Shown: positions 16,956 to 25,027 of the stretch, one piece after another | How the letters are laid out: every line of letters starts with the position of its first letter | How positions within the stretch are numbered: the stretch's first letter is position 1 | Assembly (NCBI GenBank): GCA_000014925.1 | Contig: CP000474.1 | Span: 434,001-498,000 of the forward strand | Source of the DNA: Paenarthrobacter aurescens TC1 | Lineage (GTDB): Bacteria > Actinomycetota > Actinomycetes > Actinomycetales > Micrococcaceae | Direction: 5' to 3' | DNA: 64,000 nt | The notes under the pieces: generated by a model | The model's input: only the letters and a program-made list of their open reading frames with translations | What the model was told of the DNA's origin: nothing | Database searches by the model: none | Made by a program: the position numbers and the translations under genes

Positions 16956-17522
16956 TCAGCTGAGCTGCGAGAGGAGACGACGTTCGACACGTTCCATGAC
17001 GCCTAGAAACGTAGTTTCGTCGGCGTAGGCTCGGGTAATGATGAGTCCACCCTGGATCACGGCAACGGCGTCCAATGCGTTCTCGTGGGCATCCTCAAGG
17101 TCAAGTCCTCCGCGGTGCAGCAGCGCGGCCAGCGCGTCGACCCAGTCTGCGAAGTATGTCTTGACCTCGCCGGCGAACGTTTCCTTCTCCTCGCCGAGTG
17201 TCATTGCGGCGAACAGGCAGACATTCTCGCGGGAGACGAAGTAGTCAGAGACTGCCTTCGTCATCGCTGAGACCGCGTCAGCGGCGTCAGTCGCGGAACG
17301 GAGCGGCGCGAAAACCTCATCCTCGAACCAGTCACTCACTTGGTCAAGCACGGCCCTGGCCATGTCTGTCTTCCCGTCTGGAAAGAAGTGATACAGGCTG
17401 CCGCGACCGATGCCGGCCTCCTGCTGGATCACGGAAAGGGAGCTGCTCTCAAACCCTCGCCGGCGGAAAACGCCGGCGAGGGCGTGGACTGCGTCCGATC
17501 GTTCGAGAAGGGTGCGTGGCAT
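16956..17522 (-). CDS. TetR/AcrR-family transcriptional regulator
   Basis: The 188-residue protein has an N-terminal helix-turn-helix: AVHALAGVFRRRGFESSSLS, then VIQQEAGIGRGSLYHFFPDG. The phrase GSLYHFF is diagnostic of TetR proteins. The rest is the helical ligand-binding domain, with ENVCLFAAMTLGEE in the middle. TetR proteins usually repress a neighbouring gene until a small ligand binds. The ATG shares one base with the stop of the DUF1348 gene (TAATG), so the two are co-translated. A 33-base palindrome upstream of the pair is the likely binding site, implying self-regulation. The ligand is unknown. Confidence 0.85.
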   Translation of the reverse strand: MPRTLLERSDAVHALAGVFRRRGFESSSLSVIQQEAGIGRGSLYHFFPDGKTDMARAVLDQVSDWFEDEVFAPLRSATDAADAVSAMTKAVSDYFVSRENVCLFAAMTLGEEKETFAGEVKTYFADWVDALAALLHRGGLDLEDAHENALDAVAVIQGGLIITRAYADETTFLGVMERVERRLLSQLS

Positions 17523-17989
17523 TACAGTCCGAGGTCGCTCAAGCCGGGGTGATCCGCTGGACGAGGCCTGGAGGTATCCCAGAAGAACTTACGGTCGGCC
17601 TCGTCGATGGCGAGGTCGTTGATACTCGCGTGGCGGTGCGTCATGAGTCCTTCCTTGTCGAAGTGCCAGTTCTCGTTGCCGTAAGCGCGGAACCACTGGC
17701 CCGCTGCGTCATGGTACTCGTAGGCGAACCGAACAGCAATGACGTCATCGGTGTAGGCCCACAATTCCTTGATGAGCCGGTAGTCGAGCTCCCGTTCCCA
17801 CTTACCGGCGAGAAACTCGACAATGGCGGCGCGACCCTGAACAAACGTCGAGCGATTGCGCCACCAGCTGTTCTCGCTGTACGCGAGGGAGATGCGCTCG
17901 GGGTCACGAGTGTTCCAGCCGTCCTCGGCTGCACGCACCTTCTGAATGGCGGTCGCTTCGGTGTACGGGGGGAAGGGGGGACGAGACAT
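17522..17989 (-). CDS. DUF1348/SnoaL-like (NTF2-fold) protein
   Basis: The 155-residue protein belongs to the DUF1348 branch of NTF2-fold proteins. Characteristic segments are [80 protein letters not shown] and [10 protein letters not shown]. Members are small soluble proteins with a hydrophobic pocket and no agreed function. The ATG at 17989 is chosen because AAGGAG lies six bases before it; that AAGGAG is inside an upstream in-frame ATG start at 18004. The TetR gene follows with a one-base overlap, so this is probably the regulated enzyme-like partner of the regulator. Confidence 0.85.
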   Translation of the reverse strand: MSRPPFPPYTEATAIQKVRAAEDGWNTRDPERISLAYSENSWWRNRSTFVQGRAAIVEFLAGKWERELDYRLIKELWAYTDDVIAVRFAYEYHDAAGQWFRAYGNENWHFDKEGLMTHRHASINDLAIDEADRKFFWDTSRPRPADHPGLSDLGL

Positions 17990-18013
17990 TATGGGCTCCT
18001 TCATAATGAGGCT

Positions 18014-18046
18014 GTACCGAATAGTACAAGTTGTACTAAACGGTAC
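18014..18046. promoter_or_regulatory. Probable TetR operator upstream of the DUF1348-tetR operon
   Basis: A 33-base palindrome has a central AGTACAAGTTGTACT (18023-18037), perfect apart from the central base, and outer arms GTACCG (18014-18019) and CGGTAC (18041-18046). Only two of 16 pairs mismatch. It begins 25 bases before the start codon at 17989, where a repressor would block transcription. TetR-family dimers commonly bind such sites. Confidence 0.7.
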
Positions 18047-18354
18047 AACTTTGAGCGGCCGCCGTCAACCCGTTCCTTGACGTTCTATATGTGGTGCGCT
18101 TGTGCGACGTTGGGCAGGATGTCCGGCTTGGGATCCCCTCAGGGGGTCTGCGAGGAATCGAACAGGAGAGGGAGGTCTCACGCTGACAATCAAATCCACA
18201 ATGGGGGAGTGTGTCCCGCCTCTGAGGATCCCAATTCCAAGGAAGTGGGACACCCCCGAGGTGGAAGGTCCAGGAGTCAGGGAGCGTGGAGCAGTCCTCG
18301 CATACAGACTGCTTATCTTGATCACTCCTGGTAAAAGCGCCTAGCATCCGTCCT
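18047..18354. other. Gene-free stretch carrying the right flanking repeat
   Basis: Apart from the repeat at 18202-18251 I see no supported gene. Near the right end, TTGATC at about 18317 and TAGCAT at about 18341 could be a weak promoter reading rightwards. Confidence 0.3.
18202..18251 (+). repeat. Right copy of the ~50-bp repeat flanking the tetR cassette
   Basis: TGGGGGAGTGTG (18202-18213) and TTCCAAGGAAGTGGGAC (18235-18251) are identical to the ends of the copy at 16829-16876. The middle differs and is two bases longer. Both copies have the same orientation and bracket the operator and the two genes. Recombination between such copies could delete the cassette; this is inference. Confidence 0.6.
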
Positions 18355-18474
18355 ATGGAGACCATTTGCGGCGTGTGTGGAGCTCAAAAGGTACAAGGGA
18401 AAGCAGCATGTCCGAGTTGCGACGTGTCAGCCGCAACGGCACCCAGTAGCCACTGCTCGCTCGGCCTTGGCTGA
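18355..18474 (+). CDS. Possible 39-residue zinc-ribbon peptide
   Basis: The frame reads METICGVCGAQKVQGKAACP followed by SCDVS and ends before a TGA at 18474. It has two CxxC pairs (residues 5/8 and 19/22), the pattern of a small zinc ribbon. There is no good ribosome binding site. It may be the start of a truncated larger protein or chance. Confidence 0.25.
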   Translation: METICGVCGAQKVQGKAACPSCDVSAATAPSSHCSLGLG

Positions 18475-18554
18475 GGTTCTTTAGCCACAGTCCGATTTGG
18501 CCAACCGCCTGATCAGAGGAGGAATCAGCAATAGCGAAGGAGTACCCGGTGCCA

Positions 18555-19196
18555 TCAACTAAGCGCTGGTGCTGTCTTTCGATGAAGGCCAGAGCTGCCT
18601 GGCGTGAACCGCTGGCGGGAACCGCTGGCGGGAACCGTCGTGATGGCAGGAATTAGTGGGTCGCTCGAGGCTTCCTGGACCACAGGAACATCGGCTGCCG
18701 TAACGGGCGGAGCCTGTAGCTTGGTAACCCGGCTGGCTTGGTCGTAGGTGTTGACGGTGACGGAACCCCTAGGGTCAGTCATGGAAGTAATCAGGTAGGA
18801 AGCATCGTAGATATAGGTCGTTGTCCGGTTTCCTGGGAGGGTGACCGTCTCCAGTCGGCCAGCAGCGTCGTAGCCGTAGGACATCACTCGGTTGGCAGGG
18901 TCAGTCGCGGTAGCGACTTTCCCGTTGGAGCCGTAGGTGAAGGTGATTGCCCGTCCCCCGTCATCCGTGACGGTGGCGAGTTTCCCGGATGTGTCCCAGA
19001 CCAAGGCCACGGCGTCACCGTTCAGGTCCTCAATGCTGGCCAATTTGCCGGTGACCTCAAAGGTAAAGATTTCCTTGCTGCGTCGAAAGTAGGTCCAAGT
19101 GCCATCAACGTTCTTCACAAGCTTTGCCAGGACGTGCGAGGGGGCGGTGTAAACGCCCGGGCCGGATGGTGTGAAGACGACCCATGACCCGCCCAA
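18555..19196 (-). pseudogene. RHS/YD-repeat protein fragment
   Basis: The frame contains repeated YD-type units: GKLASIEDLNGDAVALVWD, GKLATVTDDGGRAITFTYG, GKVATATDPANRVMSYGYD, AAGRLETVTLPGNRTTTYIYD and a last DPRGSVTVNTYDQASRVTKL. These are the tandem repeats of RHS and wall-associated polymorphic-toxin proteins, which normally run to over a thousand residues. Here only about 200 residues remain, with no signal peptide, no core motif and no toxin tip. Homology fades after about residue 175 and the ATG is internal to the ancestral gene. It is a remnant ending 97 bases before the frl operator. Confidence 0.75.
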
Positions 19197-19293
19197 ACGT
19201 TTCGCTGCCCCGCGGCAACTTTCCTTCGCCCGAAACCTCCCGCAGAAAAGCTATTGACGCTTCAGATTTCCCATGACAGCATAATGACCACTT

Positions 19294-19311
19294 GTTGATA
19301 CCGGTATCAAC
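19294..19311. promoter_or_regulatory. LacI-type operator upstream of frlB
   Basis: GTTGATACCGGTATCAAC is a perfect 18-base palindrome with the central CG typical of LacI-family sites. It lies 41 bases before the frlB start codon. A near copy precedes the binding-protein gene at 22565-22582. The LacI gene at 21399 in the same locus is the likely binder. Confidence 0.8.
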
Positions 19312-19352
19312 TTGTTCCAACACTCCCACGTTGTCATTCGAAAGGACCATCC

Positions 19353-20354
19353 GTGCTTGGCTTCAAAGAAGAGGAATTCCTCACGCAGACCCGCAGTGCA
19401 CTGGCGTTGCAGGGACAGATCGAATCGGTGGTTGACTCCATCCAGCAGCGGGGACTGACCAACCTGTTCCTCATCGGCGCCGGCGGAACCTACGCCGCGA
19501 TGCTGCCGTACGAGCACTTCATCCGGTCCCGCTCCACCCTGCCTGTCCGCGCGTCCATCGGCAAAGAGCTCATGCTCACGGATGACCCCACGTTCGGTCC
19601 CGGTTCCGTGGCTGTCTTTGCCTCCGTTTCGGGCACCACCGAAGACGTTATCGAGGCCATCGAGTTCGCCAAGGCCAAGGGCGCCTACACCATCGGGTTC
19701 ACGGGTTTCGGGGATAGCCCGTTCGCCAAAGCCCTCGATGTTGCCATGGTTACAGAACCCAAAACGTGGCCATTCGATATCCCCATGATTCTTTTGAGTA
19801 CCCGCCTCCTTGCCGCTCGCGGCGAATTTGAAGGGTACGAAGAACTGGCGGCCGAACTGCAGACGGTTCCGGAGAACTTGGTGGGAGTCGCTCGCCAAGC
19901 AGAATCAGTGGCGGAAGCGTTTGCCGAGAAGAACAAGGATGCTGACTACCATTTCCTGGTTGGCACCGGAAACTTGTGGGGTCTCACCTACCTCTATTCA
20001 ATGTGCATCCTGGAAGAGATGCAGTGGCTCCGGACCACCCGCGTGCACGGCGCAGAGTTCTTCCACGGCTCCTTGGAACTCATTGAGGAAGACACCAGCC
20101 TCATGCTGCTCCTGGGAGAGGACGAGACCCGCCCGCTGATGGACCGCGTGGCCAAGTTCGCCGAAAACTACAACAAGAACACCACCTTGCTGGACAGCAA
20201 GGACTACGATCTGCCGGGCGTCAGCCCTCGTTTCCGTGCGCTCCTGGCCCCGCTGATTTTGGACACCGTCCTGGACAGGTTCAGCAAGCACCTCGAACGC
20301 GTCCGCAACCACTCCCTGGATCTGCGCCGCTACTACCGAGTGGTGGAGTACTGA
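19353..20354 (+). CDS. frlB: Fructosamine-6-phosphate deglycase (SIS domain)
   Basis: The 333-residue cytoplasmic protein has two SIS (sugar isomerase) folds. The first has LFLIGAGGTYAAMLPYEHF and VFASVSGTTEDVIEAIEFAK, a phosphosugar loop; the second has YHFLVGTGNLWGLTYLYSMC and a typical EMQWLRTTRVHGAEFFHGSLE near the active site. The EFFHG motif is characteristic of FrlB and its relatives. The enzyme splits fructoselysine-6-phosphate or related Amadori products into glucose-6-phosphate and the free amine. The start is a GTG with AAAGGA upstream. The kinase gene 85 bases downstream supplies its phosphorylated substrate. The exact amine is unknown. Confidence 0.8.
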   Translation: MLGFKEEEFLTQTRSALALQGQIESVVDSIQQRGLTNLFLIGAGGTYAAMLPYEHFIRSRSTLPVRASIGKELMLTDDPTFGPGSVAVFASVSGTTEDVIEAIEFAKAKGAYTIGFTGFGDSPFAKALDVAMVTEPKTWPFDIPMILLSTRLLAARGEFEGYEELAAELQTVPENLVGVARQAESVAEAFAEKNKDADYHFLVGTGNLWGLTYLYSMCILEEMQWLRTTRVHGAEFFHGSLELIEEDTSLMLLLGEDETRPLMDRVAKFAENYNKNTTLLDSKDYDLPGVSPRFRALLAPLILDTVLDRFSKHLERVRNHSLDLRRYYRVVEY

Positions 20355-20391
20355 CCGTTCGCCGCACCCCGAACGGGGGAGTAGCGCCACG

Positions 20392-20421
20392 CTGCGGGCC
20401 CGGCTCTGTCCGGGCCCGCAG
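20392..20421 (+). terminator. Intercistronic hairpin between frlB and frlD
   Basis: CTGCGGGCCCGG at 20392-20403 and CCGGGCCCGCAG at 20410-20421 form a perfect 12-base stem with a six-base loop. No T run follows, so it may stabilise the upstream message or weaken read-through rather than terminate fully. Confidence 0.55.
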
Positions 20422-20439
20422 ATTCGAGACAGGAAGAGC

Positions 20440-21324
20440 ATGAAAGTAATCGGATTCGGGGACAACATTGTGGACCGTTTTCTCGACCGCAAAGTGATGT
20501 ATCCCGGGGGAAACTGCGTTAACGTCGCGGTCTTCGCCCGCCGGCTGGGCGCTGAATCCGCCTATCTCGGCGTCTTTGGCTCGGATCCTCTAGGGGCTTT
20601 TGTCCGCGATGCCATAGATGCGGAGGGTGTCGATACCAGTCAGTGCATCATCCGCGACGGCCTCAATGGGGTCACCGAAATCAAGGTAGTGGACGGTGAC
20701 CGTATCTTCCTGGGATGGAACGACGGAGGTGTCACCACAAGTGATCCCTTCATGCTTGAAGAGGAACACCTCACGTATTTGGCCTCAGCCGATCTGGTGC
20801 ATTCGAGCGTCTATTCCGCGTCGGAGGACCAGTTGCCTGCCGTGAGAACCACCAAAACGCTGGTCAGTTTTGACTACTCGTCGGAGCCGGAACGTCGAAC
20901 AGACTCCTATCTAACCCGAACGGCGCCCAACGTGGACCTGGCGCTCTTGTCGTGCGGAAACATGACCGTTGCCGCCGTCGAAAATGACCTCAAGCGAGTA
21001 CACGCAGCGGGCGTTTCGCTTGCGGTGGGGACGCGCGGGCAGTCAGGCGCAATGATGTACGACGGCGAACGCTTCCTCACTCAGGCAGCGGCACCCACCG
21101 ACCCGCTGCGGTTCGCGGACACCATGGGGTGCGGGGATGCCTTCCTGGCGGGACTCGTGGTCAGCCTGCTTGGCTCAGGCTGGAGCCGGGCGTACCGGCC
21201 GCCGGCCGACGCTTTGCAGAAAGCCCTGGCTCGTGGCGCGGAGTCGGCCGCGGCTCAGTGTTATGTGGAGGGCGCCTTTGGATACGGCAGGGCAGTCGAG
21301 GTAGCGGCCGGGCAGTCGCGGTAG
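20440..21324 (+). CDS. frlD: PfkB-family fructosamine kinase
   Basis: The 294-residue protein is a ribokinase/PfkB sugar kinase. It opens with VIGFGDNIVDRF and has the N-terminal signature as YPGGNCVNVAVFARRLGAES. The C-terminal signature ADTMGCGDAFLAG contains the anion hole and catalytic Asp. FrlD phosphorylates C6 of fructoselysine and similar compounds before the deglycase acts. Compared with generic sugar kinases the early DNIVDRF and GGNCVNVA segments look like FrlD. The ATG follows AGGAAGAGC. Gene order deglycase-kinase-regulator-transporter differs from the Bacillus frlBONMD order but holds the same functions except the ATPase. Confidence 0.8.
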   Translation: MKVIGFGDNIVDRFLDRKVMYPGGNCVNVAVFARRLGAESAYLGVFGSDPLGAFVRDAIDAEGVDTSQCIIRDGLNGVTEIKVVDGDRIFLGWNDGGVTTSDPFMLEEEHLTYLASADLVHSSVYSASEDQLPAVRTTKTLVSFDYSSEPERRTDSYLTRTAPNVDLALLSCGNMTVAAVENDLKRVHAAGVSLAVGTRGQSGAMMYDGERFLTQAAAPTDPLRFADTMGCGDAFLAGLVVSLLGSGWSRAYRPPADALQKALARGAESAAAQCYVEGAFGYGRAVEVAAGQSR

Positions 21325-21398
21325 CTACTAGGATCTGATGCAGAGACAAATCAACGGACGGAACCGCAAACGCGGATTCCACAACTGAAGGGGGCCGG

Positions 21399-22505
21399 AT
21401 GGCGACGGATCATCAGAACCACCCGGCTGCCCCCACCATTACCGAAGTAGCAGCAGCTGCGGGAGTGGGGAGGGCCACGGTCGCCCGAACCCTTGGGAAC
21501 TATGGTTCGGTCAGTGAAGCCACGCGTGCCAAGGTAATGCGGGCCGCCGAGAAATTGGGCTACCAACCGAACACGCTGGCTCGAAGCATGACCACAGGGG
21601 TCACCAAAACCCTTGGAATTGTGCTGGCGGATGTGGCCAACCCGTTCTTCTCGGGCGTGCTCAAAGGCATCTCGGAAACGGCGAAAACGGCCGGCTATGA
21701 CGCCATCATCCTGAGCACTGACGAGAAGCTTGAGCTCGAGCGCGATGCCATTGCCGTTTTACTGGCAAAGCAAGTGGATGGCCTTGTGGTGGCCTCCGCG
21801 GCCGGCCGAAGCGACGATGTCTCGCATCTGTCCAATGCCATTGACCGTGGAACTCCTGTAGTGCTTATCGACCGTTTGGTGGACAAGCTGGAGACGGATT
21901 CGGTGGTCATCGACAACCGGGAAGCTGCGCGATCGGCCGTAGCGTCGCTCATTCACAACGGTCATCGGCGCATAGCATTCGCCTGGGGGCCGGTGACCCT
22001 GAGTCCGGCGACGGACTTGAAACAAATGCACAGCATCCTGGACGAGGCCCTCTGGAGTGATGGTGAACGGCTGAGGGGTTACCTCGACGCGCTCGAAGAG
22101 GCCGGGATCCCTTTCGACACAGCTCTCATCACCCACGTTCTCAAGAATGAGGGCCAGGCGACGCGGGCTGTCAGTGGAATGCTGGCTTTGGCAGACCCGC
22201 CAACGGCCATCTTCACCACCGAGACCGAGGCGACGGTTGGGGCCCTTCATTCCTTGCGGGCCAAGAACCTTCGGCTGTTGAAGGACGTCTCCCTGATCGG
22301 GTTCGACGACAGCCCTTGGGCTGCCGTCATGGATCCGCCGCTGACCATGATCCAGCAACCCATGCGCCAGATGGGGGCGGTCGCTTCCCAGCAGCTCATT
22401 GCAAGGATCGACGGCGACACTTCTGCGCCGAAGAAGCACGTCCTGCCCTCGCAGCTCGTGGCCCGTTCATCAGACGGCCCTGTGCGCGCTGCCCGCGGCG
22501 AATAG
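21399..22505 (+). CDS. LacI-family regulator of the fructosamine genes
   Basis: The 368-residue protein has an N-terminal LacI helix-turn-helix: TITEVAAAAGVGRATVARTL, then GNYGSVSEATRAKVMRAAEK, LGYQPNTLARSM. A periplasmic-binding-protein-like effector domain follows (LGIVLADVANPFFSGVLKGI, VDGLVVASA, NGHRRIAFAWGP). The Bacillus operon uses a GntR-type regulator, so this is a different control protein for the same pathway. It should bind the TACCGGTA-centred palindromes at 19294 and 22565, repressing both transcription units until the inducer appears. The inducer is probably a fructosamine or its phosphate (inference). Confidence 0.85.
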   Translation: MATDHQNHPAAPTITEVAAAAGVGRATVARTLGNYGSVSEATRAKVMRAAEKLGYQPNTLARSMTTGVTKTLGIVLADVANPFFSGVLKGISETAKTAGYDAIILSTDEKLELERDAIAVLLAKQVDGLVVASAAGRSDDVSHLSNAIDRGTPVVLIDRLVDKLETDSVVIDNREAARSAVASLIHNGHRRIAFAWGPVTLSPATDLKQMHSILDEALWSDGERLRGYLDALEEAGIPFDTALITHVLKNEGQATRAVSGMLALADPPTAIFTTETEATVGALHSLRAKNLRLLKDVSLIGFDDSPWAAVMDPPLTMIQQPMRQMGAVASQQLIARIDGDTSAPKKHVLPSQLVARSSDGPVRAARGE

Positions 22506-22564
22506 AAATTCCCTCCTGTAATTTCCGTTAGGTCTCTTCCGCACGCACGTAAATCATGATTCAC

Positions 22565-22582
22565 TGTGGTACCGGTATCACA
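22565..22582. promoter_or_regulatory. LacI-type operator upstream of the binding-protein gene
   Basis: TGTGGTACCGGTATCACA is an 18-base palindrome with one mismatched pair. It shares the core TACCGGTATCA with the site at 19294-19311 and lies 137 bases before the next start codon. This indicates the transporter has its own promoter under the same regulator. Confidence 0.75.
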
Positions 22583-22718
22583 AATTCCAACCCCTCCCCA
22601 AGTTCCGTCCTAAGAGTTACCCCTTCAGCCCGTCTGCGGTGAAGTACATCCCAACGGCGGGCATGACTTCCGACTCCCATAGGGACCCCGCTGATCGGCC
22701 CTTCGACCGAAAGAAGAA

Positions 22719-24044
22719 ATGATGCGTAAAAACACCCAATCACTGATGGCATTGCTGGCTGGCGCCGCGCTGGCTCTTACCGGTTGTGCCGACGGCGGTA
22801 GCCAACCGGCCGCTGTCCTGGACCCGAACGCTGAGCCACAGTACGCCGGGACCCTCAGTATCCTCACAAAGTTTGGTGGAGACCCGCTGGAGCCGTACTT
22901 TGAGGACCTGGCGGCGGAGTACAAGAAGCTGCACCCGGAAGTGTCCTTCGATCTCATCCAGGAGACGGACCAGAGCATCAAGGACAAGACCAAGACGCTG
23001 ACTGCGTCCCAAGCCATGCCGGACATCTATTTCACCTGGGCTGGCAGCTGGGCCAACAACTTCATCGATGGGGGACTCGCAGCAGATCTGACCCCGGTCA
23101 TTGCCCCTGGTACCGAGTGGGGCAACAATTTTGGCGAGCCCGCGCTGAAGGCCTTCGCCAAGGACGGCAAGTACTTCGCGGTTCCGCTCTACAACAACGG
23201 CAAGTTCATGGGTTACAATCAGCGCATCTTCAAAGAGCTGGGCCTGACACCGCCGTCCACTTTCGATGATCTGATTTCTTCCTGCTCGGTGCTGAAGGGA
23301 GCCGGCTACGAGCCGATCTCGTTCGGGAACAAGGATGGCTGGCCGGGGCTCCACTACCTGCAGCAACTCTTCGCCTACGAAGTGCCGGCCGATACGCTGC
23401 AAGCCGACTTCAGCCCGGCGACGGCCAAGCTCGAGGACAAGGGCTACCTCAAAGCAATGGACCAGTTCACCCGCTTGGTCAATGAGTGCACCGGCAGCGG
23501 CAAAGACTCCAACGGTGTCCTCTACACCACGGCACAGCAGGCCCTGGCTGAGGGCAAGTCAGGTATGTACTACCAGGAGATCCTTGAATTCGACTCCACT
23601 GCTTCCGCCGATTCAAAACTCAAGCAGGACGGTCTGGGCATCTTCAAGCTTCCCGCCGCCGCGGACGCCAAGGGCGATACACAAGCGATCGAAGGTTCCC
23701 CTGAGGGCTACATCATCAATGCGCGTTCCAAGAACGCCGCGCTTGCAGCTGATTTCATGAAGTTCGTAACCAACACGCAGAACGCAGCCAAACTCTCTGC
23801 CCCGCCATACGGCCAGCCCAGTGCGGTCAAGGGCGCGGTTTCCACGGAGAACTCTTCCGGACCTGTCATCGAGGGCATCAAGCAGGTGAACGAAGCATCC
23901 GCGGCGATCACCTGGCTGGACTCCGTCACTGTTCCCGCGGTTGCTGATGCCTGGTTGGCCGGTGGGGAAGCCTTGGTGGCCGGAACGCAAACCCCGGATC
24001 AGGTTCTTGCCTCTGTCCGGGCTGCTTCCAGTGCAGCGAAATAG
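22719..24044 (+). CDS. ABC transporter substrate-binding lipoprotein, probable fructosamine importer
   Basis: The 441-residue protein has a signal peptide and lipobox (LLAGAALALTGC). The mature part is a family 1 solute-binding protein: GTLSILTKFGGDPLEPYFEDL, then AEYKKLHPEVSFDLIQETD, SQAMPDIYFTWAGSWANNFI, and GKSGMYYQEILEF late. Such proteins capture sugars outside the cell and deliver them to the permeases. Its two permease genes follow with gaps of 11 bases and an overlap. Placement next to frlBD and shared operator suggest it binds Amadori compounds, like FrlO of Bacillus; specificity is inferred. ATGs at 22719 and 22722 are both possible starts. Confidence 0.85.
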   Translation: MMRKNTQSLMALLAGAALALTGCADGGSQPAAVLDPNAEPQYAGTLSILTKFGGDPLEPYFEDLAAEYKKLHPEVSFDLIQETDQSIKDKTKTLTASQAMPDIYFTWAGSWANNFIDGGLAADLTPVIAPGTEWGNNFGEPALKAFAKDGKYFAVPLYNNGKFMGYNQRIFKELGLTPPSTFDDLISSCSVLKGAGYEPISFGNKDGWPGLHYLQQLFAYEVPADTLQADFSPATAKLEDKGYLKAMDQFTRLVNECTGSGKDSNGVLYTTAQQALAEGKSGMYYQEILEFDSTASADSKLKQDGLGIFKLPAAADAKGDTQAIEGSPEGYIINARSKNAALAADFMKFVTNTQNAAKLSAPPYGQPSAVKGAVSTENSSGPVIEGIKQVNEASAAITWLDSVTVPAVADAWLAGGEALVAGTQTPDQVLASVRAASSAAK

Positions 24045-24055
24045 CAGGACACGCC

Positions 24056-25027
24056 ATGACTGTTTCCGATACTGCCTGGAAGCCCGCGGCTCCACCACCG
24101 GCGCCCGCTTCCACTAAGTCCCCGAGAACCAGTACGCGAAAGTTTGCCCGGACGACTCACTGGCGCAACGTCATGTGGGTGTTGCCTGCGGTCCTGCTGT
24201 TAGGGGTCTTTGCGTACCTGCCACTGGTTCAGAACCTGGGGTTCAGTTTCCTCAAGTGGGATATCTACAGCGGCCGCCAAACTTTTGTGGGCGCGGACAA
24301 CTACGTCCGAATGTTCAACGACCCCATCTTCTGGAAGTCACTCCTTAACAACACCCTGTACGCGATCATCTCCATCGCCTTCCAGGTATTCGGTGCGTTG
24401 ATCCTCGCCGCGATGATCGAGGGACTACGAAGCCAGCGGTGGAGGGGAATCCTTCGAGCCGTCTACTTTGTACCCTCGGCGATCTCCCTGACGGTCGCTG
24501 GCCTCCTGTTCTACTTCATCTACGAACCCGAGATGGGCATCCTTAACGCGGCGCTGGATTTCCTTGGCTTGGGGAACTTCACTCAAGCATGGCTGGGGCA
24601 GGAAAACACGGCCATTTTTGCCATCATCGCCATGAGCCAATGGCAGGGCTTCGGATACTGCACGCTTCTGTTCTCGGTGGCCCTGCAGCGGATCCCGTCT
24701 GAACTGTATGAAGCGGCGTCCATTGACGGCGTGGGACCCTTCCAGCGGTTCTTTTCGATTTCCTTGCCACTCGTCAGGGAAATGACCGGTCTCATGATGA
24801 TTGTCACGGTGTCGGGAGCTTTCCAAGTGTTCAACGAAGTCATGGTGATGACCAGCGGAGGGCCGAACAACTCCAGCCAGGTCCTCGGTACATGGCTCTA
24901 CAGAAGCGGATTCGTCCGCAATGACTTTGGCTACGCGGCCGCCGTCGCCACTGCTGTCTTCATCATCACGTTGGTCCTGGCCGTCATTCAGCTTCGTATC
25001 TCCAAGAAAAGGAGGGTCCAATGGTGA
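24056..25027 (+). CDS. ABC sugar permease, MalF-type
   Basis: The 323-residue inner-membrane permease has a cytoplasmic Pro/Lys-rich N-terminus and six helices, beginning WRNVMWVLPAVLLLGVFAYL. The loop that docks with the ATPase reads EAASIDGVGPFQRFFSISLP, the EAA motif of binding-protein-dependent permeases. Counterpart of FrlN/FrlM. It overlaps the next permease gene by seven bases, so both are made together. Confidence 0.85.
   Translation: MTVSDTAWKPAAPPPAPASTKSPRTSTRKFARTTHWRNVMWVLPAVLLLGVFAYLPLVQNLGFSFLKWDIYSGRQTFVGADNYVRMFNDPIFWKSLLNNTLYAIISIAFQVFGALILAAMIEGLRSQRWRGILRAVYFVPSAISLTVAGLLFYFIYEPEMGILNAALDFLGLGNFTQAWLGQENTAIFAIIAMSQWQGFGYCTLLFSVALQRIPSELYEAASIDGVGPFQRFFSISLPLVREMTGLMMIVTVSGAFQVFNEVMVMTSGGPNNSSQVLGTWLYRSGFVRNDFGYAAAVATAVFIITLVLAVIQLRISKKRRVQW

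Noticed and set aside
16829..18251. Complete insertion sequence
   Set aside because: The flanking repeats resemble insertion-sequence ends, but there is no transposase gene between or beside them.
17198..18334. 378-codon open frame on the plus strand
   Set aside because: It runs antisense through the TetR and DUF1348 genes and across their operator; composition is unnatural.
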